From Siphonodentalium dalli (taxonomy: Eukaryota > Mollusca > Scaphopoda > Gadilida > Siphonodentaliidae): a stretch of 64,000 bases of DNA. The translations under genes and the position numbers were made by a program. Below are positions 39,201 through 45,775 of the stretch, piece after piece; position 1 is the first letter of the stretch, and every line of letters begins with the position of its first letter. The stretch covers positions 94,527,980-94,591,979 of the forward strand of contig CP136063.1 of NCBI GenBank assembly GCA_032622095.1, in the 5' to 3' direction. A model generated the notes under the pieces. The model searched no databases. It was given only the letters and a program-made list of their open reading frames with translations, and was not told the DNA's origin.

Positions 39201-40459
39201 ATTGTCCGACTTGTCGGTAGTGGATAGCATGCCAGTTGATGTACGGTACTCTATAGTAATAATATACCGACATTGAACCATCATGTTGACGTACTGGGAA
39301 TGCCGGTTTCTCTTTCACTCAGCATTGATGTACCAGTACGTATTCATGAAATATAACTTGTAGAACCCAGTCCATGGTTACCGGTCAAGTGAACCAATAT
39401 GTATGAGAATGTCAGCAGCTACTTATCATGGTCAGATTATACATAAAAACATGTGGACTACCTATATATGTACGACAGAAGGATCAAGAAGTCAACTGGT
39501 CATCCCATGAACCAAGACATTGGGCGATGGAAGCAAGCTGACCAGACAATCACTTGACCGATACACAGGCGAAGACATCACTGGATACTTGGATGATACA
39601 AGGTGCTAAGAAATTCCACTGCATCAGCCATCCATATAACGGTGCCTCCTTCGCCCAACTTCAACCCTGTTAATAGTACAAGTGTTCATCAGTCATCCGA
39701 TGTTCAGGATCCAATGCGCTGCCGACAAGACCTTGCAAATGACCCATGCCAGTAAAGGACTATGAAGTAACAGAAGTCTTGATTTATTTATTTATCTCCC
39801 GGCTTACGGGAATTACGGAGAGGGAATGAGTAGATCCATACTTTGAATCTTACAACCCTCTCCCTTGGGACAGCATTTTCAAAGCTTGGGGGTGATGTAA
39901 CAGAGTTAGGTCGGACCGAAGAGTACCCGTTATCCGGTTGGAGTGCACCCGAGGAAGTGACATCACTCCCAGCTACCCAAATGACATAACAGACACGACC
40001 ACCGAACAAGACACACATATGACATGTTGAATTACCTGATTGTGTGACATCTTACAATATATAATTTATAATAAACTATGTTAAAGACAGTATTTTATAT
40101 AGATTCCTTTTTAATTGTTTCATTAACGATGAGATATATGACTGAAGAATAAACATATTTACAATTAATTGTGCATGCAAAGGATGGTAATAATCATGCC
40201 ATGCATGGTTATCTTGTATCTTATGAAGTTATGTAAGTAATCGTTCCCAGAAAAGTAAATCAGTATACTGAAAATCTACAAAATTGAGACAATCAGTGTG
40301 ACCATACATTACCTCACCTCACTGAGATGTTATTTAAAATATGTAGTACTGCTAAGCATTTATATATATGCAGACTCATTCTATTTCAACTCACCTGTCT
40401 TCACGATCATTGGCAAACAACGACACAGACACACGTTTCGTAAACAACTCGTCACCCAT
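6045..40459 (-). CDS. SASS6: SASS6, spindle assembly abnormal protein 6 homolog (16 exons, complete)
   Basis: Structural protein of the centriole cartwheel: SAS-6 dimers assemble through their head domains into the nine-fold hub that templates new centrioles. Coding exons join (minus) as 40459-40395, 34985-34925, 34138-34059, 30857-30753, 29866-29695, 29062-28985, 27397-27278, 25875-25759, 23742-23473, 21798-21655, 19016-18891, 17086-17005, 16319-16207, 8987-8874, 7633-7491, 6252-6045. The sum is 1998 nt, 665 residues plus TAG; all junctions are GT-AG and in phase. Residues ~1-160 form the globular head ([47 protein letters not shown]); residues ~165-475 are a long coiled coil ([21 protein letters not shown]); the tail is Pro/Ser/Asn-rich and ends with the family motifs [14 protein letters not shown] and SAYFPGQ. 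By my count a Phe falls at residue 131, the position of the human head-head contact Phe. Introns carry many transposons, but the reading frame is intact. Confidence 0.95.
6731..7336. mobile_element. Foldback element with GAGTGTATTTGAGCAA ends (SASS6 intron 15)
   Basis: Inverted arms of ~78 bp: GAGTGTATTTGAGCAA ... CGCAGTAGAAAGCTACAG (6731-6806) and its reverse complement (7259-7336), rich in CAGCCGGC. A separate small inverted pair around AGGGAGAAGTGACTTCTC occupies 6534-6690. Confidence 0.75.
7491..7633 (-). CDS. SASS6: SASS6 coding exon 15 (residues 550-597)
   Basis: Acceptor CTCTCCTTTCAG, donor GTAAGT. It encodes a Pro/Asn-rich segment ([30 protein letters not shown]). Out phase 2, completed by exon 16. 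Confidence 0.87.
7959..8438. mobile_element. TTAA-flanked foldback MITE, family E (SASS6 intron 14)
   Basis: TTAA at 7955-7958 and 8439-8442; ends AGGTACTCAATCCGA and inverse TCGGATTGAGTACCT; long inner arms around CAAATATTTGATTCGAGTCG-like sequence. A relic of the same arms (CCCCCAAAGCCAAATAAATA) is at ~63505-63540. Confidence 0.8.
8874..8987 (-). CDS. SASS6: SASS6 coding exon 14 (residues 512-549)
   Basis: Acceptor TTCTGGCATCAG, donor GTAAGA. 38 codons of His/Ser/Pro-rich low-complexity tail ([16 protein letters not shown]). No family identity is visible; the call rests on splice signals and phase continuity. Confidence 0.8.
9564..9898. mobile_element. Short inverted-repeat element adjacent to the 5.9-kb element
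   Basis: Arms 9564-9620 and 9844-9898 are inverted copies (TTTTTCCTCAAGGGAAGCCC). Its interior (9621-9780) is the reverse complement of the right end of the 5.9-kb element (15611-15764), so the two belong to one family. Confidence 0.7.
10300..11960. repeat. 783-bp tandem duplication, ~2.1 copies
   Basis: 10300-11082 and 11083-11865 are aligned copies (for example GAAGCCCACACTGGGAATG at 10741 and 11524), followed by ~95 bp of a third copy. Adjacent copies differ at few sites. The unit contains CTTCCCCACCCAGAACAGTC and its near inverse GTGGGGAAGCGTCAG; relics recur at ~12465-12545 and ~12890-12970. Frames of 128-156 codons run through it on the minus strand but differ between copies, so coding is doubtful. 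Confidence 0.85.
12590..12905. repeat. Dispersed repeat shared with 25290-25625
   Basis: Both loci carry GTAATCGTTGATTCAATATT, AATTATGGG(A/C)ATGTGAAAGTG and TGAATTGCG(A/G)GAGCAAAT in the same order and spacing. This copy lies in the 5.9-kb element; the other is in SASS6 intron 8. Confidence 0.7.
13020..13725. repeat. Degenerate ~165-bp tandem repeat, 3 recognisable units
   Basis: Units at ~13030, ~13390 and ~13565 share GCAATATAAATGC, CTTTATATGTGTGA, TAGAAGGAGAAGAGCCATG and a GGCAG end. Inside the 5.9-kb element. Confidence 0.65.
15077..15526 (-). other. Unrecognised 149-codon open frame inside the 5.9-kb element
   Basis: ATG to stop, the longest single-copy frame in the element. It contains segments such as [19 protein letters not shown]. 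No motif or family is recognised; codon use gives no clear support. It could be a remnant of the element's own protein or a chance frame. Confidence 0.25.
15844..16110. mobile_element. Family C MITE (SASS6 intron 13)
   Basis: Follows TTAA; left end CCCTTTCTATACTAAATAC, internal palindrome GTTCAACAAACAACCATAGA, right end CCATTTAGTATAGAAAG. Second TTAA lost. Confidence 0.72.
16207..16319 (-). CDS. SASS6: SASS6 coding exon 13 (residues 474-511)
   Basis: Acceptor TTTTTCCAG, donor GTATGT. It begins [14 protein letters not shown], matching 'LITWLNKELNENQL' of vertebrate SAS-6, then becomes Ser-rich. The next exon is 7.2 kb away across the 5.9-kb inverted-end element. Confidence 0.95.
16620..16945. 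repeat. Possible hAT-type MITE relic (SASS6 intron 12)
   Basis: Repeated TATCACGAT-like words and a right end AATCGTTACACCTCTAG resemble the 'TAGAGGTGTAACGAT' ends of some hAT miniature elements, but the left end is not a convincing inverse and no target duplication is clear. Confidence 0.35.
17005..17086 (-). CDS. SASS6: SASS6 coding exon 12 (residues 447-474)
   Basis: Acceptor CTTCCCTTTCAG, donor GTGAGA. 27 codons plus 1 nt, including [14 protein letters not shown], which aligns with 'KLEESKQLLKNNEK' of the family. End of the coiled coil. Confidence 0.93.
17167..18890. other. SASS6 intron 11, mostly unassigned
   Basis: A 78-codon minus frame (17167-17403) has no recognised family. A 61-bp direct duplication containing TGTGTTCTCGGGCACCTCCC occurs at ~18395-18515. 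No other feature is evident. Confidence 0.5.
18891..19016 (-). CDS. SASS6: SASS6 coding exon 11 (residues 405-446)
   Basis: Acceptor TTATCTTTCAG, donor GTAAGC. 42 codons including [20 protein letters not shown], like the 'QQEKLLAEKEEKLQK' segment. Phase 0 at both ends. Confidence 0.94.
19038..19216. mobile_element. Family A MITE, internally deleted (SASS6 intron 10)
   Basis: TA-flanked copy with both ends recognisable but missing several segments of each arm relative to the copy at 229-443. Confidence 0.8.
19388..19494. mobile_element. Family A MITE, right half only
   Basis: Only the right arm (GAGAGCTTTCC ... CATTACTG) is present, 170 bp from the preceding copy. Confidence 0.75.
19999..20123. 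mobile_element. Family A MITE, short copy (SASS6 intron 10)
   Basis: Left arm nearly complete; right arm reduced to the terminal ~25 bp (GTCGATTATTTAGGGCATTA). Flanking dinucleotide is CA on both sides rather than TA. Confidence 0.8.
20361..20618. mobile_element. Family C MITE, complete (SASS6 intron 10)
   Basis: TTAA on both sides, ends CCCTTTCTATACTA and inverted TAGTACAGAAAGGG, with the internal AAGTTCAACAAACAACCATA palindrome. Best copy of the family. Confidence 0.8.
20725..20975. mobile_element. Family B MITE, TTAA-flanked (SASS6 intron 10)
   Basis: TTAA on both sides, left end CCCTTTTATGAC, internal inverted units TATATAAGAGAATGCA. TTAA with CCC ends suggests a piggyBac-type relative. 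Confidence 0.75.
20980..21600. other. Unassigned part of SASS6 intron 10
   Basis: Three overlapping minus-strand frames of 72-88 codons occur here without any recognisable domain; no repeat family is seen. A decayed gene or element fragment is possible. Confidence 0.35.
21655..21798 (-). CDS. SASS6: SASS6 coding exon 10 (residues 357-404)
   Basis: Acceptor ATAAATTTCAG, donor GTATAA. 48 codons with [15 protein letters not shown], aligned with '[15 protein letters not shown]' of vertebrate SAS-6. Coiled coil. Confidence 0.95.
21824..22061. mobile_element. Family C MITE, diverged (SASS6 intron 9)
   Basis: Shares TCATTGATTAGTAGTTCCCT, GTTCAACAAAGGATGATAAG and the GAATAATAGACCATTCCAAT segment; right TTAA at 22062-22065. 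Confidence 0.7.
22695..22890. mobile_element. Family C MITE, partial (SASS6 intron 9)
   Basis: Contains CCATAGGTCGTTTGTTGAA, AATAATAGACCATTCCAAT and right end CCATTTAGTATAGAAAGGGG; left end lost. Confidence 0.68.
22965..23430. mobile_element. Family D foldback, long modular form (SASS6 intron 9)
   Basis: Foldback hairpins at 22980-23070 and 23280-23412 (the latter with a doubled inner arm) bracket a ~200-bp spacer with GAGGTTCCCAAAGGGTG and AAATTGGCAGTCGACACATT. It ends 43 bp from exon 9. Confidence 0.72.
23473..23742 (-). CDS. SASS6: SASS6 coding exon 9 (residues 267-356)
   Basis: The largest exon, 90 codons; acceptor ACATTGGTAG, donor GTATCT. It contains [20 protein letters not shown] and [13 protein letters not shown], which match the vertebrate '[26 protein letters not shown]' stretch almost residue for residue. 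Long coiled coil. Confidence 0.97.
23930..24380. repeat. ~55-bp tandem repeat, about 9 degenerate units (SASS6 intron 8)
   Basis: Units share ATGCTATGGTTTTGAACTTT and AATAAATAATAATGACTAAT. Spacings vary from ~22 to 62 bp. Confidence 0.85.
24395..24593. mobile_element. Family C MITE, diverged (SASS6 intron 8)
   Basis: Retains ATACTCGCTGATGGCTAGTA, TGCCTGCTGTCTGCTTATAT and GGGGAATCTTTTCAGGACTG; it directly abuts the family B copy at 24598 and shares its TTAA. Confidence 0.6.
24598..24787. mobile_element. Family B MITE (SASS6 intron 8)
   Basis: TTAA-flanked; ends CCCTTCGATGACTGGAG and CTTGATGGGAG inverted; internal ATTCTCATATATATGCAAG hairpin units. Confidence 0.75.
25240..25660. repeat. Dispersed repeat (second copy of the 12.6-kb sequence), SASS6 intron 8
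   Basis: Same block order as 12590-12905, preceded by GAGAAGTCACTTCTCCCAGG and followed by GTCTCCCAAGTTGCCCTCT, a phrase that also occurs at ~1395-1415. Probably one end of an unidentified larger repeat. Confidence 0.6.
25759..25875 (-). CDS. SASS6: SASS6 coding exon 8 (residues 228-266)
   Basis: Acceptor ATTACATTTCAG, donor GTAATA. 39 codons of Q/E/K-rich heptad sequence ([27 protein letters not shown]), phase 0 at both ends. Confidence 0.9.
26170..26600. repeat. GGTTCAC-rich degenerate repeat (SASS6 intron 7)
   Basis: More than a dozen TGGTTCAC words at irregular 15-45 bp spacing across ~400 bp; no longer unit is conserved. Confidence 0.7.
26642..27108. mobile_element. Larger TTAA-flanked element with CCCTTTCAGTG ends (SASS6 intron 7)
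   Basis: Ends CCCTTTCAGTGCCAGG and its inverse, TTAA each side. It contains one family B-like TATATAAGAGAAT hairpin near its right end (26998-27060). 467 bp, no coding capacity. Confidence 0.75.
27278..27397 (-). CDS. SASS6: SASS6 coding exon 7 (residues 188-227)
   Basis: Acceptor TTGTTTTACAG, donor GTAAGT. Its 40 codons include [14 protein letters not shown], like the 'LDKLRNEWASHTA' coiled-coil stretch of vertebrate SAS-6. Confidence 0.92.
27441..27548. mobile_element. Family A MITE, right half (SASS6 intron 6, beside exon 7)
   Basis: Right arm from GTGAGAGCTTTC to CATTACTG followed by TA. It begins ~45 bp upstream of the exon 7 acceptor. Confidence 0.75.
27748..28002. mobile_element. Family B MITE (SASS6 intron 6)
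   Basis: TTAA-flanked; three consecutive hairpins built from ATTCTCTTATATATG / CATATATAAGA. Confidence 0.8.
28020..28680. other. Unassigned SASS6 intron 6 sequence
   Basis: AT-rich, no repeat family or coding signal recognised. Confidence 0.5.
28715..28875. mobile_element. Family C MITE, truncated (SASS6 intron 6)
   Basis: TTAA then CCCTTTCTTCACTAAATACT, internal palindrome; middle deleted so that GAATGAATGGGTGGGAAAAT follows directly. Confidence 0.68.
28985..29062 (-). CDS. SASS6: SASS6 coding exon 6 (residues 162-187)
   Basis: Acceptor CTCAATTTCAG, donor GTGAGG. The 26 codons start [16 protein letters not shown]. This is the start of the coiled coil; sequence identity to the family is low, but splice sites and phase fit. 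Confidence 0.88.
29443..29527 (-). repeat. tRNA-derived SINE head or tRNA pseudogene (SASS6 intron 5)
   Basis: On the minus strand an A-box-like TGGCCATGTGGT is followed ~45 nt later by a perfect B box GGGTTCGAATCCC. The 5' end reads GGGATCGCTTCGG. At ~85 nt with poor cloverleaf pairing it does not look like a functional tRNA. RNA polymerase III promoter boxes make a SINE head the likeliest reading. Confidence 0.6.
29695..29866 (-). CDS. SASS6: SASS6 coding exon 5 (residues 104-161)
   Basis: The acceptor is TTTCCATTTAAG and the donor GTTAGA. It contains [19 protein letters not shown] and FLPGND, the end of the head domain. The Phe of NPFKH is residue 131 by my count, aligned with the oligomerisation Phe of human SAS-6. 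Out phase 0. Confidence 0.97.
29867..30752. other. SASS6 intron 4, no feature seen
   Basis: AT-rich; a short phrase (AAATTAGGAAAAATGTCCCA, near 30510) also occurs at ~9105-9125, suggesting a low-copy dispersed repeat. Nothing else is recognised. Confidence 0.5.
30753..30857 (-). CDS. SASS6: SASS6 coding exon 4 (residues 69-104)
   Basis: The acceptor is TGTTCATTTTCAG and the donor GTAAAT. It encodes [20 protein letters not shown] followed by [14 protein letters not shown], a diagnostic SAS-6 head helix region. Out phase 2. Confidence 0.96.
30941..31196. mobile_element. Family B MITE (SASS6 intron 3)
   Basis: TTAA on both sides, CCCTTTCATGACGGGAGC left end, inverted right end GCTCCAGTCATCAAAGAG; two internal hairpins. 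Confidence 0.82.
31740..33610. repeat. Cluster of GTCACACACGTAACG motifs (SASS6 intron 3)
   Basis: The 15-mer or a 1-2 base variant starts at 32137, 32303, 33183, 33205, 33404 and 33584, plus an inverted copy forming a perfect 28-nt palindrome at 32303-32330 (half GTCACACACGTAAC). Spacings are irregular and the sequence between motifs is AT-rich and non-coding. Not assigned to a known family. Confidence 0.75.
33811..33920. mobile_element. Family A MITE, left arm deleted
   Basis: CAGTAATGCCC fused directly to the right arm; TA on both sides. SASS6 intron 3. Confidence 0.78.
34059..34138 (-). CDS. SASS6: SASS6 coding exon 3 (residues 43-69)
   Basis: The acceptor is TTTTTCATAG and the donor GTAGGT. 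It encodes [20 protein letters not shown] and the following acidic GEDDFQ, part of the strongly conserved PISA-type segment of the head. Out phase 2. Confidence 0.95.
34139..34924. other. SASS6 intron 2, no clear feature
   Basis: AT-rich; a 75-codon minus frame (34669-34896) has no recognised family. The phrase TGCGCTTTGATTGGGTGAAATG (34646 onward, in part) is matched inverted near 18722, so a dispersed repeat is present. Confidence 0.45.
34925..34985 (-). CDS. SASS6: SASS6 coding exon 2 (residues 22-42)
   Basis: The acceptor is TTTTCTTTTCAG and the donor GTAT. It encodes [20 protein letters not shown], matching the 'ERRV...SIELQSVSSPVHRK' position of vertebrate SAS-6. 61 nt, phase in 2, out 0. 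Confidence 0.9.
35939..36102. mobile_element. Family A MITE (SASS6 intron 1)
   Basis: Both arms present with the centre shortened; ends in CATTACTG-TA. Left end reads CAGTAATGGCC. Confidence 0.8.
37250..37937 (+). pseudogene. gag-like or unknown frame pair
   Basis: 134 codons from 37250 contain [19 protein letters not shown] (a short coiled coil) and an acidic Ser-rich tail. After its stop at 37654, a second overlapping frame (to 37937) continues with a repeated phrase [11 protein letters not shown] / VSDAES. The pair looks like one frameshifted protein. No family is recognised. Confidence 0.35.
38762..38899. mobile_element. Family A MITE (SASS6 intron 1)
   Basis: TA-flanked copy with both arms, deleted in the middle (joined at AAATATGGCTGAAAAATTAC). 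Confidence 0.8.
38960..40394. other. SASS6 intron 1, exon-1-proximal part
   Basis: Slightly GC-richer around 39.4-40.0 kb; minus frames of 69-76 codons without recognised domains. No repeat family identified. Confidence 0.4.
40395..40459 (-). CDS. SASS6: SASS6 coding exon 1 (residues 1-22)
   Basis: The start codon is at 40459-40457 and encodes [20 protein letters not shown]. The donor after 40395 is GTGAGT. This is the first beta strands of the head domain. The exon ends in phase 2 (AG), completed by exon 2. It is 5.4 kb from exon 2 and absent from simple ORF lists because it is short. Confidence 0.88.
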
Positions 40460-41040
40460 GAGAAATCAGTTGATTCAGATGGCTGATTGAAAACTGAAGT
40501 AATATAAAGTGTTATATGTATTCAGCATCCACTGCAGTTACCGGGCGTTACAGTAATTATGGATGACACGTGAATTGGTGCCTTTGCCGGTAGTCATAAC
40601 AATTTATTCTGGTCTCGACTGTACTTGTCAAAACACGTTCCCTTGAAAATGACGTTATTTGTTAATATTTACAAGGAGAATATCAAAAGATTGCATATGA
40701 TTCGATTAGTGGAATATAACTGTTTCATCGCGTCGCATTTATGAGGGCTATATAATGTTTTGTGAAGAATAAAGTGGAAATTAAGTCGCAACGAAATTAA
40801 GAAAAATTACGAAATGCCCGCTCAGACTTGTTTTGAATTTACTTCCGGTTTTAAAAACACGGAATGAAACGCGATGTGAATGAAACGGATTCTCAATGTG
40901 ACACATACTTATGGACAAATGTGCACAAGAACACCGATTATTGTTTCCCCTAAATTCCACAAGAGTGTAAAAAATCTAGATAGACATCACTCATTCAACA
41001 GGGTTTTTACCCCCTCAGAATATTATTAAATCAACAAGGG
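40460..41040 (-). promoter_or_regulatory. Region upstream of SASS6 (presumed promoter and 5' UTR)
   Basis: This is the ~580 bp upstream of the SASS6 start codon and is free of the repeat families seen elsewhere. No TATA box or initiator can be assigned with confidence. The call is positional inference only. Confidence 0.3.
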
Positions 41041-41542
41041 ATGCACATCAAAGATGGCTCTGTTTGAGTATTTTGCTCATAAGAGTGAATCTGTCCGACC
41101 GAGAATCACTAAAAATGGACGATATCTAACCAGAGAACCATAACTCAGAAATAATGGCCATAACTCCAGGTACATAAATTGGAAAAACCTGTTTTTTGAA
41201 CTCAATCAAGATACTGATCTGAAAGATCCATTCACAATGGAATCGGTTGAAGTTTGTTCGAGTTATGTAGTGAATTGGGGTATTGTAATTTTACGTCGTG
41301 GACGCTAAAATAAACACCGAATGGCCTCGTCTGAAGGCGGTCAAACTGGGTCACATTTGACCCCAATAAACAACGGTGGGAGAGCCAATCATTGCATCTG
41401 GAACATGTACGATTCGGCCAATTCCGGGAAACGTCGTCGAGAATCCCCGACGAAGAACAGAAACACTGGAATCACGACAAGAACCACATGAATAGTGGGG
41501 GGCCTTCGGGACAAAAAAAATAGTTTTGTGCATTTTTTTTTA

Positions 41543-42642
41543 AAAGCATGAAACTTCACACATATGTAGGATAAGGTGTTGTGATCAAAATAAGAGTTGA
41601 ACCCCAGCCATAAAATGACCCAGTTCCGAGTTATGACGTCATCATCTCGTAGAGAGCGTTTAGTGATCCGAGATTCCACTTACTAATTTCAATCTCTTGT
41701 GGGCAGATGGATATTAACATATGGGAGGCAATGATTGATGTACTCTATCCGGGAGATGTCTGTCTTTCATTTAATACGACTGATGGCCATAAAAATTCAA
41801 GATGGCTGCCAAAATGAGGACCAAAATGACTGCCAAAATGGAAAAAATCTATGATTTTTTGCGAAATATTGAAAATCTTCTAATTTCTTTCTGAGATGGC
41901 TTAGCATATTGGAGATATTTTACTGTCTATCATAAGAACAATCATATAAGAACAATTTGGAGCCATTTATAAGAAATAAGAGTTGGAAAGAGCCGTACAT
42001 TTGGAGATGGAATCAACAGGTAAGAAAATTGACATATTTCATTAATAATTCTCGATGATGACTTTTGCATCCACTCAGTAATTTCAATCTCTTGCGAACA
42101 GGTGAATATAGTATTATGCATGGTGGTAGCTATGAACGAAAATAGGTCGCGTTTGTTGCTGTCGCTCCGCAGGAAGGATGACCACATTTTGCCTGTGGGA
42201 GCTATGCTCTCTTATCTTACCTGTCGTTCTATTCCCGCCCCACGACCAGACCTTGTACACTGCTTCAGCGAATCATTCTTATATGACCGTTCTTATGATA
42301 GACAGTAAAATATCTCCAATATGCTAAGCAATCTCAGAAAAAAATTAGAAGATTTTCAATATTTCGCCCATTTTGGCAGCCATCTTGGAATTTTATGGCC
42401 ATCAGTCGTCTTAAATGAAAGACAGACATCTCCTGGATAGAATACATCAATCATTATCTCCCATGTGTTAATATCTATCTGTCCACAAGAGATTGAAATT
42501 AGTAAGTGGAATCTCGGATCACTAAACGCTCTCTACGAGATGATGACGTCATAACTCGGAACTGGGTCATTTTCTGGCTGGGGTCCAACTCTTATTTTGA
42601 TCACAACACCTTAGCCTACATATGTGTGAAGTTTCATGCTTT
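41543..42642. mobile_element. Giant foldback element, arms ~365-410 bp
   Basis: 41543-41956 and 42274-42642 are inverted copies of high identity (for example CATATTGGAGATATTTTACT and its reverse complement, GATGACGTCATAACTCGGAA and its inverse), with a ~317-bp loop. The loop repeats AATTTCAATCTCTTG from the arm. No coding capacity. Confidence 0.87.
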
Positions 42643-43059
42643 GTATTTGTGTGAGTACATAGAGATTGTTCTATAATATTTATTGTAGTATATAAAACTC
42701 ATTCCCAACTTTACTACAGTTATCACGCTAACTCATAAAATTGCTAAAAATAGACAAACTAATGACCATAACTGGTTTTCGAAATCGATCGAGAAATTTA
42801 TAATTGGTTGACAAGCATACTGCTTAGAACACATGGGATTCCATCTCATATTTAAATTGACCCCTCCCCCCCCAAATATATCTATCCTGGAAACGAGCCA
42901 AACATCTGCGCCTTTCAGCACGCGTTTTATTTAAGTTCCCATTATTTTTGCATACTTGAACAATATAAATATCAACGATGAGATAGGACTGCAAGGAATA
43001 AACATATTTACAGTTATCTTATATAGGTTAGCACATTTCCAGGACAGATAACTCTTGAA

Positions 43060-43640
43060 AAACCTACGAGGTCAACACCTTCAGCCACAGTGGGAGGCTG
43101 TTATCATCAGAATCCTCAATTCTGGATGATTCTAAGTCGAAATAAGGCCAATACCAATACCAAATTGGATTCCCATCGGATAATATGTTTTGAGTTAACC
43201 CAGCATGCATAAATTATAAGTCAAAAAAGGACCATAACTCCTGATAACTCAGTAAAAAAAATATTTGAAATCGATTTGTATTTTGGGCTGAGAAATTCAT
43301 ATACAAAATTTTGTCAAATCGGATAAAAAATGTTTTAGTTATCACATAATGCGCTCAATTCTGGATGATTCTAAGTCGAAATAGGACCATAACTCTGTAA
43401 AAAAAAACATCGGATCAAACCCTTAAACTCAATCAGTATTTTGGGCTGAGAAACTCACATACCAAATTTGATTCTGATCAGATGAATAATATTTGAGTTA
43501 TCGCAGTATCCGTTAATTCTAAGTCTAATAAGCCTCAGCCTTTTATAATGACCATAAGTCTGTAAAAAAAAAATCCGATTAAACCAATATTCAAAGTCAA
43601 TCTGTATTTTGACCTGTACAAAATTTGGCTCATTGGACAT
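43060..43640. repeat. ~150-160-bp tandem units of the 'ACCATAACTC' repeat
   Basis: Three to four diverged units with TTCTGGATGATTCTAAGTCG, GACCATAACTC, TATTTTGGGCTGAGAAA and CATACCAAATTTGAT. Confidence 0.7.
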
Positions 43641-44089
43641 CGAAACTCCAGATTTGCACAAATAGGGTATGGGCCAATAAATTACCTGACATTGATAGAT
43701 CAGGTCTGTACAGAATGAACTTCCACAACAGCCAGTAGGAGCTCTCCTTTTAGGTAGACTTGTCAAGTAGACTCAAGTAACTTCTGTTTTGCTTCATCAA
43801 TTAAGCTATAATTGGAATCTGGTGCCTATTGATATACATGGTAAAGGATGTGACAGGGTACCCTAAAAGGACAGTAAGTTGGAGGTAATATAAGATTACT
43901 GAACTGTTTGTCTGAATCTTGATTTATTCGCAAAATTGACGCAAACATTTCTTTTAAGACATAACTTAAATTTTGGGTGGTTTCAATTTTGACAACCCTT
44001 ACTCATATTTAATTTCGTGTAGTACTATTTTTAGTGCACCCACAAGTGTGCGAATTTAAAACTGAATGAAATATAGTATGAATAACCAC

Positions 44090-44850
44090 AGAGAAAACAA
44101 GTGCAACGCCAAGCATGGCATATGCCCCCGATGCTCAGTTTAGAGAGTGGATGGAGAATTTTTTTTTATTTTCTAAACCCAAAAAGCGGGTATCTTTTCC
44201 CCTTAAACTGGGCTATCAATACACCAAAGCACAATCAAATCAAATGATCCATGCCCCTGTTACAAGCTGAAATGTTCATACAGATGCAAAATTAAGAATT
44301 CCCAAGTCAAGCAAAGGCTTCAATTTTTTTAAAGTTAAACAAGAGCCATAAATTTGGTAAAAATGAATAGACAATACCTGTAGTAACTCGGTATCCTTTC
44401 CCTGAGCTGTGCTATGACCATGCCAAAGGATAAAGAAATCCGATAATTAACACCTGAGTTACAAGGTGATGGAAACAAAATTCACAAATTTCCAAGACAA
44501 ACAAGGGCCGTAACTCTGGTAAAAATTAATGGACGAAACCGTAGTATATAGGTATCATTTCCCCCAACCTGTGGTATCACCACGCCAAAGTACAACAAAA
44601 TCCGATGATTAACACCGAGTTACAAGGTGATATGATCAGACAGACACAAAATTCACAAATTTGCAAGTCAAACAAGGGCCGTAACTATGGTAAAAGTTAA
44701 TGGCCAAACCCTGTAGTGGGTATCCTTTCCCTCAGCCTATGCTATCAATATGACAAAGAACAACGAAATATGATAATTAACACCAGAGTTACAAGGTGAT
44801 ATGTTCGGATGGACGGACGGATGGACAGAAATTTCTAAATCAAACAAGGG
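44090..44850. repeat. ~165-bp tandem array, 4 units, with ACGG microsatellite end
   Basis: GGTATC-CTTTCCC landmarks at 44187, 44390, 44550 and 44718; units include AACACCGAGTTACAAGGTGA and CAAGGGCCGTAACTCTGGTA. It ends GGATGGACGGACGGATGGAC at ~44808, then a family A MITE fragment. Confidence 0.75.
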
Positions 44851-44861
44851 CCATAGTTCTA

Positions 44862-44927
44862 ATAAATCCTGAAAAATTACCCATAATTATGCAGTGGTTA
44901 AGGAGTCGATTATTTAGGGCATTACTG
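44862..44927. mobile_element. Family A MITE, right end fragment
   Basis: Terminal 66 bp of the right arm abutting the end of the 44.1-44.85 kb tandem array. Confidence 0.75.
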
Positions 44928-45426
44928 TACATATATTTTGGAAAGTTGGAGTGACTAAACAATTATCATTATCATATTTACATGTGGGAAACCTATCTCA
45001 ACACCATTATTCATGTTTACAAAGCGATAAATCTTCGATGTTGCAATGCTGGTTATTTGGAGCATGCATAAACACCCATCTTCACAACAAAATGATGATG
45101 CAGCAATGTTCTACTTGATGTAAACTTCGTCATAATGGTCTTTAAGATATACATGTATTTTCATAAATGATTAAGAACTGAAATTGTCATCAGATACAAG
45201 ACTTTTAAGAAAATATATTTATTATATTTAAATCCGACACATTCCGAGAGTTAGTTCAAGACTTGCACACTGTGTTAGCCTGCAGGCAATTTTTCTCCTC
45301 TTTATATTAAGAATATTGATAGAGTGAAGGCTGTTGCTCATGGCCTGGTTTCCAATTCTTCAGACTGGTGCATTTTGCACCAACCTCCTGGTCCCATGCA
45401 TGGCAGGTTAGTTATTTTGTTCATCA

Positions 45427-45775
45427 TCTGGGAACCTCATTCTGTATGGCATGATTGGCATCGTCTGCTATGAGATACCTAGACCAGATTTAAGTAAAGT
45501 TTTCAGATGGTGATGTGCACCCATTTGGGCACCTCAATTAGGCATTGTGTCATCTGCCAATTTAGGGATATAGAGAAACTAAAAGAAAAAAGAAAAGAAA
45601 CTTTCTAAAGAAATTTATCCAAAAAAAAACTTGTTAATTTGATAATACAGATACTTTTCAGAGAAGATGAGACCTAAGCAGAATGAGATCCCCAGAGGGT
45701 GAACTTAGTGATGCTAGCCCATTGTGCGGAGCAGCATCACTATTTTCACCCTCTGGGGACCTCATTCTGCAAATA
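45427..45775. mobile_element. Family D foldback, long form (SASS6-PRPF38A spacer)
   Basis: Same spacer (CTGCCAATTTAGGGATATAG) and one complete hairpin GAGATCCCCAGAGGGTGAAC / CACCCTCTGGGGACCTCATT; the first hairpin is reduced. Confidence 0.7.

Noticed and set aside
39800-39990. Possible LTR (GGGGGTGATGTAACAGAG...)
   Set aside because: Purine-rich tract followed by TGTAACA looked suggestive, but no second copy or internal coding sequence was found.
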